Of a stretch of DNA of 64,000 bases, positions 54,995 to 64,000 are shown piece by piece. The position numbers and the translations under genes were made by a program. The notes under the pieces were generated by a model, which was given only the letters and a program-made list of their open reading frames with translations, ran no database searches and was not told where the DNA came from. The stretch's first letter is position 1; every line of letters starts with the position of its first letter. The DNA is from Acidobacteriota bacterium (GTDB lineage: Bacteria > Acidobacteriota > Thermoanaerobaculia > Multivoradales > J023): positions 1 to 64,000 of the forward strand of contig JAJCXO010000004.1 in NCBI GenBank assembly GCA_029263395.1, in the 5' to 3' direction.

Positions 54995-55954
54995 ATGAGT
55001 CACGAGGACGCGGTGAAAGTCAACGGTGGAGGGGGTGAGGGTAAGGGATCGGCGAGCTTCTCCAATGCATTGACGCCAGATGCTGACTTCGAGATCAAAG
55101 TTGGGCTTTCGCGCATGCTGCAAGGTGGTGTCATCATGGATGTGACCAGCGCTGACGAGGCGCGCATCGCCGAAGATGCAGGGGCGGTTGCGGTCATGGC
55201 CCTCGAGAGAGTGCCGGCTGATATTCGCAAAGAAGGTGGCGTGGCGCGGATGGCTTCGGTTGAGCGGATCGTGTCGATTCAGGAGGCAGTGACGATTCCG
55301 ACGATGGCCAAAGCGCGGATCGGACACTTCCAGGAGGCACGGGTTCTGGAAGAGTTGGGGGTCGACTTCATCGACGAGAGCGAAGTCTTGACACCGGCTG
55401 ACAATGAACACCACATCGACAAAACGATGTTTCGAGTTCCGTTCGTTTGTGGTGCGCGATCTCTAGGCGAAGTCTTGCGGCGTATCGCCGAGGGCGCTGC
55501 TTTGATTCGGACCAAGGGCGAAGCTGGTACCGGAGATGTCTCCGAAGCGGTGCGGCACCTGAGACTCATTCACCGGGAGCTCGGAGCCCTGAAGGCCGCC
55601 GGACGTGAAGAGTTGCTTGCCCAGGCCAAACATCTTGCGGCGCCGTTCGATTTGGTGCGGCAGGTTTGGGAGCAAGGGAAGTTGCCGGTCCCCAATTTTG
55701 CGGCCGGCGGTGTCGCAACCCCTGCCGACGCCGCGTTGGTCATGTCTTTGGGAGCTGAGTCAGTTTTTGTTGGTTCCGGAATCTTTAAGTCTGAGGAGCC
55801 TGCTCGAACTGCTGCAGCCATCGTCAAAGCAACAGCCAGGTATCAGGAGGCACCGATCGTCGTCGAGGCCTGCCGCGAAGCCGGTGACGCGATGCGTGGT
55901 ATTGCGGTGGATCAGGTCGCTCCGGAAGCGCAGCTACAGACGAGAGGTTGGTAG
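54995..55954 (+). CDS. pdxS: Pyridoxal 5'-phosphate synthase, synthase subunit
   Basis: A 319-residue (beta/alpha)8-barrel enzyme of the DXP-independent vitamin B6 pathway. It makes PLP from ribose 5-phosphate, glyceraldehyde 3-phosphate and ammonia. Signature segments include '[21 protein letters not shown]', '[12 protein letters not shown]', the first catalytic Lys in '[10 protein letters not shown]', and the second in '[18 protein letters not shown]'. It is about 25 residues longer than usual at the N-terminus, with a Gly-rich stretch. GAGG precedes the ATG. It works as a 12+12 complex with PdxT, encoded next. Confidence 0.96.
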   Translation: MSHEDAVKVNGGGGEGKGSASFSNALTPDADFEIKVGLSRMLQGGVIMDVTSADEARIAEDAGAVAVMALERVPADIRKEGGVARMASVERIVSIQEAVTIPTMAKARIGHFQEARVLEELGVDFIDESEVLTPADNEHHIDKTMFRVPFVCGARSLGEVLRRIAEGAALIRTKGEAGTGDVSEAVRHLRLIHRELGALKAAGREELLAQAKHLAAPFDLVRQVWEQGKLPVPNFAAGGVATPADAALVMSLGAESVFVGSGIFKSEEPARTAAAIVKATARYQEAPIVVEACREAGDAMRGIAVDQVAPEAQLQTRGW

Positions 55955-55957
55955 TTG

Positions 55958-56620
55958 ATGCCCGAGGACCGGGCTCTCGCAGTGGGCGTGCTGGCGTTGC
56001 AGGGCGCCAGCGCTGCTCATATTGCGGCATTTGATGAGCTCGGTGTTCGGGCGCGGCCGGTCCGGTCCCGGCCTGAGCTAGAAGGACTCAGTCATTTGGT
56101 TATTCCTGGAGGGGAATCGACGACCATACATCACCTGCTCGAGCTATTCGATCTCCGGCAGGCCATCATCGATCGTTACAATGATGGCCAGTTGGCACTA
56201 TTCGGAACCTGCGCCGGCGCTATTCTGCTAGGCATTGATGCTGGCGAGGCGCCGCCGCGTTTTGGGTTGCTCGACGCGATTCTCAACCGTAATGCGTACG
56301 GTCGGCAGATCGATTCGTTCAGCAAGATTTTGCCGTTGCCTGCCCTCGGAACCGAGCTCCGCTGTGTTTTTATTCGAGCTCCCAAGGTACGCCGAGTCGG
56401 ATCGGGCGCGCAAGTTTTGGCTTGGGATGGTGACGATCCGATTCTACTTCGAGGGTCCGGTCTGCTGGCGGCCACCTTTCACCCCGAACTGTCCGGGGAT
56501 CCGTCGATCCATGCCTATTTTCTCGAACCGGCGCTTTGGAATAGTGTGAGAAGTTGCCCAGCACGAGGTGTGTCCATCGAGACTGAGGCTCCTAACCGTC
56601 ACGTAATAGCGGGGCAGTAG
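55958..56620 (+). CDS. pdxT: Pyridoxal 5'-phosphate synthase, glutaminase subunit
   Basis: The protein has 220 residues from ATG 55958, three bases after the pdxS stop. It is a class I glutamine amidotransferase with 'VGVLALQGASAAHIAAFDELG', 'LVIPGGESTTIHHL', the nucleophile Cys in 'LFGTCAGAILL' and the His-Glu pair in 'ATFHPELSGD'. It releases ammonia from glutamine and channels it to PdxS. The C-terminus is about 20 residues longer than typical. pdxS and pdxT form one operon. Confidence 0.95.
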   Translation: MPEDRALAVGVLALQGASAAHIAAFDELGVRARPVRSRPELEGLSHLVIPGGESTTIHHLLELFDLRQAIIDRYNDGQLALFGTCAGAILLGIDAGEAPPRFGLLDAILNRNAYGRQIDSFSKILPLPALGTELRCVFIRAPKVRRVGSGAQVLAWDGDDPILLRGSGLLAATFHPELSGDPSIHAYFLEPALWNSVRSCPARGVSIETEAPNRHVIAGQ

Positions 56621-56738
56621 TAGCAGGGCTGAACGGTCCTTCTATCGCCGAGCCGCTGGAAGTGGGGTGTCCAGGTTCTGTTGGTAGACTCTTGTCGTTG
56701 TGTTTTGCAGACCTTCGTTCTTGCCTGGGAGTTCAACC

Positions 56739-57626
56739 ATGCCGCGATACTCAGTTTTGCTTGCCTTGATTCTATTGTCCGCTTGCCGTTCAACACCTGA
56801 GTCGACGACGGATACCATCTCCCTGGAGCAAGCTTCCCCCTTGGTGCGAGAAGGTAGGACTCCGTCTTCAGATGGTGTCCAAATTGCCTATTCGGTAGAA
56901 GGGGACAGCTCGATTGCCGTGTTGTTGATCCATGGTTGGTCTTGTGATCGCACCTATTGGCGGGCCCAAGTAGAACCTTTGGTTGCCTCGTATCGCGTCG
57001 TGACCATTGACTTGGCTGGCCACGGCGATTCGGGGAGGGACCGCACCCAATGGACACTACCGTCTTTCGGCGAAGATATTCGGGCGGTCGCTGATGAGCT
57101 TGGCATCGATCGGGCTATTTTGGTGGGGCATTCGATGGGTGCGCCTGCGGCCTTAGAGGCGGCAGTCTTGATGGGTGATCGTATCCTCGGTGTCATTGCA
57201 GTCGACGCACTTCACGATGTCACTGCGCAGAGAGATCCTGAACAGTTCCAGTCGATTATCGAGAGTTATGAAACCGACTTCGTCGGAACGTGTCATCAGT
57301 TCGTACGCTCGCTATTTCTTGATACTGCGGATCCCGAATTGGTCGAGGCCACTTCGCAAGGTATGTGCAGTGCGCCAGCTGATATCGGTACCGCGTTGAT
57401 GCGCCAGTTTGGCGACTACGACCAAGCCGCGGTGATGGCGAAAGTGGTTGCGCCGATTCGGGCGATCAACTCGGGAGCCTATTCGACCAACATCGCTGGC
57501 AATCGCGAGATAGCTGCTGATTTCGATGCTGACATCATAGAAGGGGTAGGCCATTTCCCGATGCTGGTCGCCCCGCAAGAGCTGAATCGGAGGCTCTTGG
57601 ACACCTTGGCTGCATTGGCAGACTGA
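56739..57626 (+). CDS. Alpha/beta hydrolase lipoprotein
   Basis: The protein has 295 residues from ATG 56739. The lipobox 'LLSAC' predicts a lipoprotein of the outer or inner membrane. The alpha/beta hydrolase fold shows the oxyanion segment 'LLIHGWSCDRTYW', 'VVTIDLAGHGDSG', the nucleophile elbow 'VGHSMGAPAA' and the catalytic His in 'GVGHFPMLVAP'. An ester or lactone substrate is likely, but specificity cannot be read. It is followed 36 bp later by the MFS gene on the same strand. Confidence 0.87.
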   Translation: MPRYSVLLALILLSACRSTPESTTDTISLEQASPLVREGRTPSSDGVQIAYSVEGDSSIAVLLIHGWSCDRTYWRAQVEPLVASYRVVTIDLAGHGDSGRDRTQWTLPSFGEDIRAVADELGIDRAILVGHSMGAPAALEAAVLMGDRILGVIAVDALHDVTAQRDPEQFQSIIESYETDFVGTCHQFVRSLFLDTADPELVEATSQGMCSAPADIGTALMRQFGDYDQAAVMAKVVAPIRAINSGAYSTNIAGNREIAADFDADIIEGVGHFPMLVAPQELNRRLLDTLAALAD

Positions 57627-57662
57627 ATCTCCGAGTTCGAATTGCGGCAGAATCGGAGCCTG

Positions 57663-58886
57663 ATGCTAACGCGCTTCTGCCTGTACGGTTTTCTCAAAAA
57701 CCAAAGGTATTTCGAACCGTTTCTGGTCCTGGTGTTTCTGGAGAAGGGACTGTCCTTCTTCGAGATTGGCGTGTTGATTGCGTTTCGCGAGGTCGCGATC
57801 AATCTGTTCGAGCTACCCAGCGGTGCCATCGCAGACCTCTATGGTCGCCGCCGTTCTATGCTCTTCTCGTTCACCGCCTACCTCGCCTCGTTCGCCGTTT
57901 TCGCCACCAGTACCGCGATCTGGACGCTGTTCGCGGCGATGTGGTGTTTTGCCCTTGGCGAAGCGTTTCGCTCCGGGACTCACAAGGCGATGATTCTCGA
58001 TTGGCTAGAGCTGCAGGGGCGATCTGACGAGAAGACCAAAGTTTACGGGACCACTCGCTCTTGGTCGCAGCTCGGTTCTGCAGTTTCGGTGTTGATCGCT
58101 GCAGTGATCGTTTTTGTCGAAGCTAGTTATAGCTGGGTCTTCTGGTACACGATGATTCCCTATACCTTGGGCTGGATCAACTTCCTGGGGTACCCTTCAG
58201 AACTCGACGGCAAGAACAAACGAGAGGGTTCGATAGGAGCCGTCGCACGCCATCTCATCACGGCCTTGCGCCAATGCTGGCGGCGTCCCGAGCTACGTCG
58301 ATTGTTGCTCGAGTCCAGCTTGCAGAAGGGGACCTACAGGACCGTCAAGGACTACCTACAACCCATTCTTCAGCAGGCGGCTTTGTTGGTGCCCTTCTTC
58401 GCTAGTCTCGAAGTCACCCGTCGTGCTGCCATACTCGTTGGCCTGGTCTACTTTGGGCTGTATTTCTTGTCGGCTATTTCGTCTCGGCAAGCCTACCGTA
58501 TTCGAGATGCGTGGGGTGGTGCACACCGAGCATCCATCCGTGTTTGGGTTGTGACCCTGGTTGCCTATGTGCTGCTCGCTGTTGCGTTCATCGTGACCGC
58601 CAACAGCTTGGCGATCGCGATGTTCGTGGTGCTGGCAGTGCTTCAGAACCTCTGGCTTCCGATCTACCTTGCTCGGATCGATGATGCCTCCGATCGCGAA
58701 AGCGGTGCGACCGTGTTGTCGATCGATACTCAGCTACGGTCACTCCTTGTAGCGGTGGTGGCGCCACTGCTGGGATGGGCCGCCGATCGTTGGGGAGTCG
58801 GGATGATCGCTGTGATGGGGATTATCACCGCCGTCGCAGCGCTCGGGGTGGTGTGTTCTTGGAAACTCGACTCGACCAAAATCTAG
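57663..58886 (+). CDS. Major facilitator superfamily transporter
   Basis: The protein has 407 residues from ATG 57663, preceded by GGAG; the frame opens at a TTG 21 bases earlier. About twelve transmembrane helices are visible. The loop between helices 2 and 3 has the MFS-type pattern 'PSGAIADLYGRRRSMLFS', and a central cytoplasmic loop is rich in Lys and Arg. It starts with 'FEPFLVLVFLEKGLSFFEIGVLIAFREVAINLFELPSG', a pattern of small-molecule effluxers. Substrate unknown. It ends overlapping by four bases with the convergent peptidase gene. Confidence 0.87.
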   Translation: MLTRFCLYGFLKNQRYFEPFLVLVFLEKGLSFFEIGVLIAFREVAINLFELPSGAIADLYGRRRSMLFSFTAYLASFAVFATSTAIWTLFAAMWCFALGEAFRSGTHKAMILDWLELQGRSDEKTKVYGTTRSWSQLGSAVSVLIAAVIVFVEASYSWVFWYTMIPYTLGWINFLGYPSELDGKNKREGSIGAVARHLITALRQCWRRPELRRLLLESSLQKGTYRTVKDYLQPILQQAALLVPFFASLEVTRRAAILVGLVYFGLYFLSAISSRQAYRIRDAWGGAHRASIRVWVVTLVAYVLLAVAFIVTANSLAIAMFVVLAVLQNLWLPIYLARIDDASDRESGATVLSIDTQLRSLLVAVVAPLLGWAADRWGVGMIAVMGIITAVAALGVVCSWKLDSTKI

Positions 58887-60418
58887 TGAGGCATTGTCAA
58901 GACAGCGCCCAGTAGATCGATACCGTACCAGAGGTTCGCTAGCCGAAGGTTCTCATCGGGAGCATGTTGGTTGTTGTCATGGTTGGCGATTGGGACGATG
59001 ACAACCGGGCTGGCTAGGACTTCCGTGAACAGATAGAGCGGCAGCGACCCGCCGAGCGTCGGCATCAGAATCAGGGATTCTTCGGTGACAGTGTCTGCTG
59101 CGCTGATCAATTGGCGAACTATGGGTAACTCGATGGATGTTCGGGCGGCCGGGTAGCCCGTCTCTCGCCGGATCTTGACGAGTTTGGGATGCGCTAGGCG
59201 AGTCGCCGCGTCGGGGTCTTCACGAACGATGTGATATTCCAGCTTTCGGATGTGCGCTTCGACCAGGTCAAGCATCATCGCAGGATCGTTGCCTTTAGCG
59301 AGGCGTATGTCGAGACTGGCTGTTGCGACGTTGGGGATCACATTTCGACTCTTGTCACCAACCGCGCCACTTTCGAAGCCTCGGATGTTGAGAGACGGCA
59401 ACAGCATACGCTCAGCGAGCGAGGCATTATTGCCTTCACTGGCAGCTAAACCAAGCTCGCGACGCAATGCGGGGTCGACCTCAGGCAAGGCCTGGATCGC
59501 AGCTCGTTCGGTCTCGCTGATCGGAGCCGTCGAGTCATAAAAGTCCGCGACAAGTACGTTGCCCTGGTCGTCCTTCATGGATGCCAACAGACGGGCGAGA
59601 TCCAACGCTGGATTGGGTGCCCAATTACCGTAGTGACCGCTGTGCAAGTTGCGTGTTGCCCCATAGAGGGTGATTTCGAAGCCGGTGATGCCGCGTACGC
59701 CGAACACTAGCTGAGGGCGACGGCTTTGATGTGAGGGCCCATCACAAATAAGCCAAAGATCGACATCCAGGAGATCGCGATGCGTCTCGAAGTAGGCACC
59801 AAGATGCGGAGAACCAGTTTCTTCCTCGCCCTCGAAGAGGAACTTGAGATTTGATGTACGGGCGATTCCTGCTGCATCGAGGGCATCGAGAGCAGCAAAA
59901 AGGGCGGGCAACGGAGCCTTGTCATCGCCAGCTGAACGAGCGTACAAACGCCATTCTGGATCGATAGTCTCACCCGGTTCAGGGAAAGGCCTTGGGTGGC
60001 CACCGTCCTCGATCGATGCAGTGTAGAGCGTTGGCTCAAAAGGAGGGTGCGTCCATTCAGCCTCGTCGACGGGCTGGCCGTCGTAGTGCACGTAAATACC
60101 CAGAGTTCGCTCGGCGCCTTTCGCCGCGAGGGTACCGAAGACCACGGGCGGAGCGCCCTCCAACTCCCAGAGCTCAACATTCGCCCCGCGAGTCTCGAGC
60201 TGACGGCGAAGGTACTCCGCGTTACGCCGAATGTTTTTGCCATCGCTCGCTACGTTCGGGATGCCGAGTAGCTCGACGAAGCCCTGCAGAATCGACACTT
60301 CATTGGCTCGGCGATAGGACGCCACCGCCTCTGCGCTTTCTTCTGAAGCTGCGGGTACGGGAGAGGACATGGTCGCGGTGAGGAGAAAGAGGAAGCAGTG
60401 TCGTATTGCTGGAGTCAT
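58883..60418 (-). CDS. Secreted M20-family metallopeptidase
   Basis: The protein has 511 residues from ATG 60418, five bases after GGAG. A signal peptide ('HCFLFLLTATMSSPVPA') leads to the M20 catalytic domain. The metal ligands are seen in 'YVHYDGQP' (His, Asp), 'SAGDDKAPL' (bridging Asp), 'FEGEEETGS' (catalytic Glu-Glu), 'LICDGPS' (Asp) and 'NNQHAPDENL' (His). The dimerisation domain lies between, with 'RNLHSGHYGNW'. It resembles CNDP-type dipeptidases that act on short peptides. The next gene upstream, 29 bp away, is on the same strand. Confidence 0.93.
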   Translation of the reverse strand: MTPAIRHCFLFLLTATMSSPVPAASEESAEAVASYRRANEVSILQGFVELLGIPNVASDGKNIRRNAEYLRRQLETRGANVELWELEGAPPVVFGTLAAKGAERTLGIYVHYDGQPVDEAEWTHPPFEPTLYTASIEDGGHPRPFPEPGETIDPEWRLYARSAGDDKAPLPALFAALDALDAAGIARTSNLKFLFEGEEETGSPHLGAYFETHRDLLDVDLWLICDGPSHQSRRPQLVFGVRGITGFEITLYGATRNLHSGHYGNWAPNPALDLARLLASMKDDQGNVLVADFYDSTAPISETERAAIQALPEVDPALRRELGLAASEGNNASLAERMLLPSLNIRGFESGAVGDKSRNVIPNVATASLDIRLAKGNDPAMMLDLVEAHIRKLEYHIVREDPDAATRLAHPKLVKIRRETGYPAARTSIELPIVRQLISAADTVTEESLILMPTLGGSLPLYLFTEVLASPVVIVPIANHDNNQHAPDENLRLANLWYGIDLLGAVLTMPH

Positions 60419-60447
60419 CAAATCTCCGTGGGCTCAGTGGGTCGACG

Positions 60448-62958
60448 TCAAGGCATTGAGCCGGCCGGGATCTCGAGCACCAAGTCTTCGGGCCGTAGGC
60501 ACACGCGGTCATTACACGCCTGAAGTCGCAAGTGAATTGGGATCATGAGTAGATCGTCTTCGGGATCGGTACGAGCAACGGTTCCCGAGAGTTGAACCTT
60601 GCCCTGGTACACCGCGAGGGGTTCATCCTGAAAACCGAGTCTTACGGTCTCGGCCGTAGGGTAGGCAACGTTGCTCAACACTAGCCCTGCACGTTCCTGA
60701 TCGATAGTGACTTCGGTTGGGATGAGATTGTCCGAGAGAGGTTGATTGGCATTGATGTGCCAACCGTCACGTATCTCGAGGTCGATTTCGACGTGGGACG
60801 CGACTCCCCTCGTCTCTAGGCGATCAGCTGTCACGAGGCGAGCAGTAGCCTTGACGTGCCCTGAAGCACCGTACTGACGTGGTCCTGGTTCCCCATGGAG
60901 CAGGCCATCCGCTGCCATCAGCATATAACCGAAGCCCGCCGGGTACTGCTGAATCTTTTCAGCGAAGGCGCTCAGGGTTTGGTTCGCCCGGTCGCCGTAG
61001 CTAGCGTCCTCCGTTCGCGTTGCCAACATCCCCAGTGCGCGAACGCCAACCGAGTTGCCTGAAGGGATGGCATTGTCGCTAGGGCTCTTGGGACGGGCCC
61101 GGAGATTGGGATCGACGCCGGCCGCTGTCATGAAGAAACCACCATATCCCTCATCCCAGAATTTTTGCAACATGCTATCGGCCAACTCTCGTGCTCGCTC
61201 CAGCCACACCTCTTCGCCACTGAGATCGTAAAGAGTTATCAATGCCTCAGCAAAGTAGGCATAGTCATTTTGAAGACCCACGCCGGAGGAGTTTCCAGCA
61301 AGGTGAACCCGCAGCAACTCACCGTTTTCGCGGCGATTGTGATCCCAAAGGAAGTTTGCAGCCCGTCGCGCCGCCTCGAGATAGCGAGGTTCCCCGAGAA
61401 CTTCGCTGGCTTCTGCCAGCGAGGTGATCATCATTCCATTCCAGGCGGTGACAATCTTGTCGTCCCGCAGCGGGTGCTCGCGTTCCTCACGAGCCTTCCA
61501 AAGAAGGTCTCGGATACCATCGATCCTTTGTAGCAGGTGATCGACACTGATGGATTTGGACCGTGCATAGTCTTCGTAGGACTTGGCCAAGTGCAAGATG
61601 TTCTTGCCTTCAAAGTTGCCGTCTTGGGTCACACTCCATAAATCGATCGCGAGCGCTGCGTCATCTTCAGACAAGAGGTGCCGAAGCTCGTCTGGTGTCC
61701 AGACGAAGAACTCGCCCTCCGCCCCCGCGCTATCGGCATCGGTAGCAGAATAGAAGGCGCCCGCAGGGGAGGTCATCTCACGGAGAAAATAGTCTAGTGT
61801 CTGGCGTACGATCCGCGCATAATAAGTTTTGCCTGCCAGCTGATGTGCCGCGAGGTATGCGCGGGTGAGATGTGCTTGGTTGTAGAGCATCTTCTCGAAA
61901 TGGGGGACCAGCCACTGAGCATCGACCGAATAGCGGTGAAAGCCACCGCCAACCTGGTCGTAGATTCCCCCACGGGCCATCGCGTCGAGGCTGACATCAG
62001 CGGCATGCAACGCCTGTTGGTTGCCCGTTCGAAGTGCTTGCGACAGCAGTAACAATAGACCTGGTTCGTGAGGGAACTTTGGGGCGCTACCAAAGCCACC
62101 GAATTCGGTATCGAGGTTACCAGTGATTTGATCGACAGCTTTTTGAACTGCTTCTTGTCCGACAGCTGCTGCTTGGCCGCGGGCCGTCGTCGCGAGTTGG
62201 ACGCGTTCTGAGATCTTGGCAGCCTGTTCGAGCAATTGAGGCCGCTGACCTTCCCAGGCAGCATGAACCTGCTGCAGCAGAGTTGCAAATCGTTGGGGGG
62301 GGAAGTAAGTACCTCCGAAAAAAGGATCACCCTCGGGGGTCAAGAAACTCGACATCGGCCAGCCGCCTCGGCCGGTCAACATCTGCACTGCGGTCATATA
62401 AAACGCATCGATATCAGGCCGTCGCTCACGGTCGATCTTGATGCAGATGAAATATTGGTTCATCAGCCGCGCTATCTCGAGATCCTCAAAACTCTCGCGC
62501 TCCATCACATGGCACCAATGACACGTCGAATACCCGATCGATAGAAAGATCGGTTTGTTCTCCGTTTTCGCGAGCTCGAAAGGCTCGGTACCCCACGGGT
62601 ACCAATTCACTGGATTGTGGGCGTGCTGGATCAAGTAGGGCGAGTCTTCCAAAATGAGGCGATTGGTGAAATTAGGCCGCCCATCATCGTCTAGATGATG
62701 CGTGCGGGGAACGTAGGAAGAGCCCTTGGCTTGCAGGGCGCTCAGGAGCTCGGATTGAAGCTCTGGGGAATACGCTGCGGCACCAGGATGATTTGTTGGC
62801 ATCTCACCGTCCGTGTTGGCAGGTTCGGTGGTGCTGGCGGCTCCGCACGATGCCAGAAACCACGGTAGCAGGAGGCATAAATTGGCCAGCGAGAGCCCGG
62901 AGGACTTCCGTGACACTCGGTGGAGTGAGGTTTGGCGTAAGTAGGCTAGTTCAGTCAT
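60448..62958 (-). CDS. DUF255/YyaL-type thioredoxin-domain lipoprotein with DsbD-N-like tail
   Basis: The protein has 836 residues from ATG 62958; the open frame to 63201 is non-coding. The lipobox 'FLASC' predicts a lipoprotein. The N-terminal thioredoxin-like domain has '[38 protein letters not shown]' with a CHWC redox pair. An (alpha/alpha)6-barrel domain follows ('[17 protein letters not shown]', '[13 protein letters not shown]'). The last 110 residues ('[20 protein letters not shown]... [14 protein letters not shown]') resemble the DsbD N-terminal domain with its two cysteines. Family members are usually about 680 residues and cytoplasmic, so this is a periplasmic variant possibly fed with electrons through its own tail. 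Confidence 0.88.
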   Translation of the reverse strand: MTELAYLRQTSLHRVSRKSSGLSLANLCLLLPWFLASCGAASTTEPANTDGEMPTNHPGAAAYSPELQSELLSALQAKGSSYVPRTHHLDDDGRPNFTNRLILEDSPYLIQHAHNPVNWYPWGTEPFELAKTENKPIFLSIGYSTCHWCHVMERESFEDLEIARLMNQYFICIKIDRERRPDIDAFYMTAVQMLTGRGGWPMSSFLTPEGDPFFGGTYFPPQRFATLLQQVHAAWEGQRPQLLEQAAKISERVQLATTARGQAAAVGQEAVQKAVDQITGNLDTEFGGFGSAPKFPHEPGLLLLLSQALRTGNQQALHAADVSLDAMARGGIYDQVGGGFHRYSVDAQWLVPHFEKMLYNQAHLTRAYLAAHQLAGKTYYARIVRQTLDYFLREMTSPAGAFYSATDADSAGAEGEFFVWTPDELRHLLSEDDAALAIDLWSVTQDGNFEGKNILHLAKSYEDYARSKSISVDHLLQRIDGIRDLLWKAREEREHPLRDDKIVTAWNGMMITSLAEASEVLGEPRYLEAARRAANFLWDHNRRENGELLRVHLAGNSSGVGLQNDYAYFAEALITLYDLSGEEVWLERARELADSMLQKFWDEGYGGFFMTAAGVDPNLRARPKSPSDNAIPSGNSVGVRALGMLATRTEDASYGDRANQTLSAFAEKIQQYPAGFGYMLMAADGLLHGEPGPRQYGASGHVKATARLVTADRLETRGVASHVEIDLEIRDGWHINANQPLSDNLIPTEVTIDQERAGLVLSNVAYPTAETVRLGFQDEPLAVYQGKVQLSGTVARTDPEDDLLMIPIHLRLQACNDRVCLRPEDLVLEIPAGSMP

Positions 62959-63024
62959 CGGACGATCATACAAGCAGGACGGCGATACCTGCAGCACGGT
63001 GCACGTTACAGATAGACTTCGCCC

Positions 63025-63726
63025 ATGTTGAGAGATTCGTACACCCGTTATCCGCGGCCCATTCTCTGGTTGGTTCCAGGCGGAGAGATCACTCTCACGG
63101 TTGCCAATCGGGATGAAGTTGCCAACCGCGATGAAGAGACGCGCACCATCGTGCCCGTGGAGCCGTTCTACATCAGCAAGCTCCCGATAACCAACGAACA
63201 ATATGGTGCCTTCGATGAGGGTTTCGAACGATCCCAGTGTTCACGCGGGGATCGTGATCCAGCCACTGGAGTCAGCTTTGAGATGGCGGCGGCGTACTGT
63301 GATTGGTACGCACTGGTATCCCGGAAACCGATACGGCTGCCGACAGAGACCGAGTGGGAATATGCCTGTCGTTCCGGCGCGAGTGGCCAGTGGTTTTTCG
63401 GCGACGATCCTGAGGTAGCCGAAGACTTCCTGTGGCACGCCGGTAACGCTGGCCAGGAAGTGCCGAAACTCGACGACAAACGGGCCAATAACTTTGGGCT
63501 GTTTGGGATGCTCGGAGGAGTCTGGGAGTGGACAAGTCCGCCCTATCAGGTCTCGGCGGTGGGGCAGGAGGACGGCTCTGTCGACATTCCTGACGGTTTG
63601 CGAGTTGCCAGAGGCGGTTCGTTCAGAGAGACAAAGGAAGAGATCTCGACCTCTGCTCGCCTTATCGAAAACTCTACTTCCAGGCGCGATACGGTGGGTT
63701 TTAGGATCGTCAAGAGTTTCCGGTGA
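63025..63726 (+). CDS. Formylglycine-generating-enzyme-like (SUMF1) protein
   Basis: A 233-residue protein of the SUMF1/EgtB fold: '[11 protein letters not shown]', '[19 protein letters not shown]', '[39 protein letters not shown]', '[20 protein letters not shown]', '[15 protein letters not shown]' and 'VGFRIVKS'. The copper-binding cysteine pair of true formylglycine-generating enzymes is not evident, so it is probably a ligand-binding or other modifying member. It is shorter than usual. It is divergent from the DUF255 gene and 72 bp before the M2 peptidase gene. Confidence 0.85.
   Translation: MLRDSYTRYPRPILWLVPGGEITLTVANRDEVANRDEETRTIVPVEPFYISKLPITNEQYGAFDEGFERSQCSRGDRDPATGVSFEMAAAYCDWYALVSRKPIRLPTETEWEYACRSGASGQWFFGDDPEVAEDFLWHAGNAGQEVPKLDDKRANNFGLFGMLGGVWEWTSPPYQVSAVGQEDGSVDIPDGLRVARGGSFRETKEEISTSARLIENSTSRRDTVGFRIVKSFR
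63100..63135. repeat. Two 18-bp tandem repeats inside the SUMF1-like gene
   Basis: GTTGCCAATCGGGATGAA (63100-63117) and GTTGCCAACCGCGATGAA (63118-63135) encode VANRDE twice, in a loop near the N-terminus. Confidence 0.85.
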
Positions 63727-63798
63727 ATCCCTCGGCTTCTCGGTTGAGGGTATGATTTTGTGGCCCGCTTTGTCTTGCAAAAACCGATAGGAGCCATC

Positions 63799-64000
63799 AT
63801 GCAGCGTTTCTTGATTCCGCATTTGATTCTCATCCTTGTGTGTGTCTCGGCGTGTACTTCACCCCAAGAGGACTCTAGTGATGGGCAAGCTGATTCTGCT
63901 CTGCAAGCAGAAGTCCAAAGCTTTCTCGATACCTACACCCAAGAGTTTCTGCAGCTTGTGACCGTTGCGCGAGAAGCTGAATGGGCCTCCAACACCCACA
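63799..64000 (+). CDS. M2-family (ACE-like) peptidase lipoprotein, N-terminal part
   Basis: The ATG at 63799 follows TAGGAG. The product begins with a lipoprotein signal ending 'LVCVSAC' and continues 'LQAEVQSFLDTYTQEFLQLV' and 'AREAEWASNTH' to the window edge. The 'AEWASNT' helix at this position is typical of M2 peptidyl-dipeptidases, whose HExxH zinc site would lie beyond the window. It would cleave dipeptides from oligopeptides in the periplasm. Confidence 0.8.
   Translation, partial: MQRFLIPHLILILVCVSACTSPQEDSSDGQADSALQAEVQSFLDTYTQEFLQLVTVAREAEWASNTH

Noticed and set aside
54799-54996. 66-residue N-terminal extension of the PdxR-type regulator
   Set aside because: It would cover the whole divergent promoter region and overlap the pdxS start; the winged-helix domain begins after the ATG at 54798.
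62959-63201. 81-residue N-terminal extension of the DUF255 protein
   Set aside because: It is antisense to the SUMF1-like gene and would hide the lipoprotein signal found right after ATG 62958.

Overview
The window reads as chromosomal DNA of a GC-rich, Gram-negative heterotroph, most likely an Acidobacteriota member (Thermoanaerobaculia-like). The main hints are a Ser/Thr kinase with TPRs facing an ECF sigma factor, the small repeat domain in the secreted protein at 3001, several lipoprotein peptidases (M16, M20, M2), delta-60/Ig-repeat and Dickkopf-type Cys-rich secreted proteins, and a C-terminal 'FESGDT.AWS' motif. The phylum is an inference from gene families, not from a marker gene. No rRNA, tRNA or CRISPR array was seen.

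Layout. 1-2.8 kb: minus-strand operon of two paralogous multi-pass membrane proteins around a methyltransferase, with ATGA overlaps. 3.0-6.7 kb: a secreted protein, then a lower-GC three-Cys-motif cassette (TcmP broken by an in-frame TGA, plus intact Gp37/Gp68-type protein), then a scrambled, decayed copy of pieces of the YdeI/XdhC/coxL locus. 6.7-10.6 kb: Ser/Thr kinase, ECF sigma factor, YdeI-like protein. 10.9-17.1 kb: aerobic CO dehydrogenase locus coxM-coxS-coxL (form I active-site loop) with an XdhC-YHS fusion and CoxE. 17.1-23.4 kb: divergent exporter operon, made of a 38-codon small ORF with a strong ribosome-binding site, an HlyD protein, a C39-peptidase ABC transporter and a second ABC transporter. 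23.5-28 kb: a 1190-residue Tat-exported multicopper oxidase and a GIDE-like membrane protein. 28.1-33 kb: delta-60/Ig-repeat surface protein with 285-bp tandem repeats, interrupted by an amber codon.

33.3-41.5 kb: small secreted protein, 42-bp palindromic tandem array, DJ-1/PfpI lipoprotein, WS/DGAT-like acyltransferase, a sensor histidine kinase coupled to a receiver-Ser/Thr-kinase fusion, and an HxlR regulator. 41.5-51.7 kb: broken TPR gene, large secreted Cys-rich protein with a clear terminator, secreted unknown, double M16 peptidase, TatT-like protein, glutaminase. 51.9-53.3 kb: a gene graveyard (secreted protein and Hpt-GGDEF remnant). 53.3-56.6 kb: PdxR-type regulator divergent from pdxS-pdxT (vitamin B6). 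56.7-64 kb: alpha/beta hydrolase lipoprotein, MFS transporter, M20 peptidase, DUF255 thioredoxin-like lipoprotein with a DsbD-N-like tail, SUMF1-type protein and the start of an M2 peptidase.

Two themes cut across the window. First, several genes are interrupted: three in-frame TGA, one TAG and two frameshifts. Second, there are many short tandem repeats with 15-, 18- or 42-bp periods, including two intergenic arrays of exactly 42 bp whose units are palindromic but unrelated in sequence.
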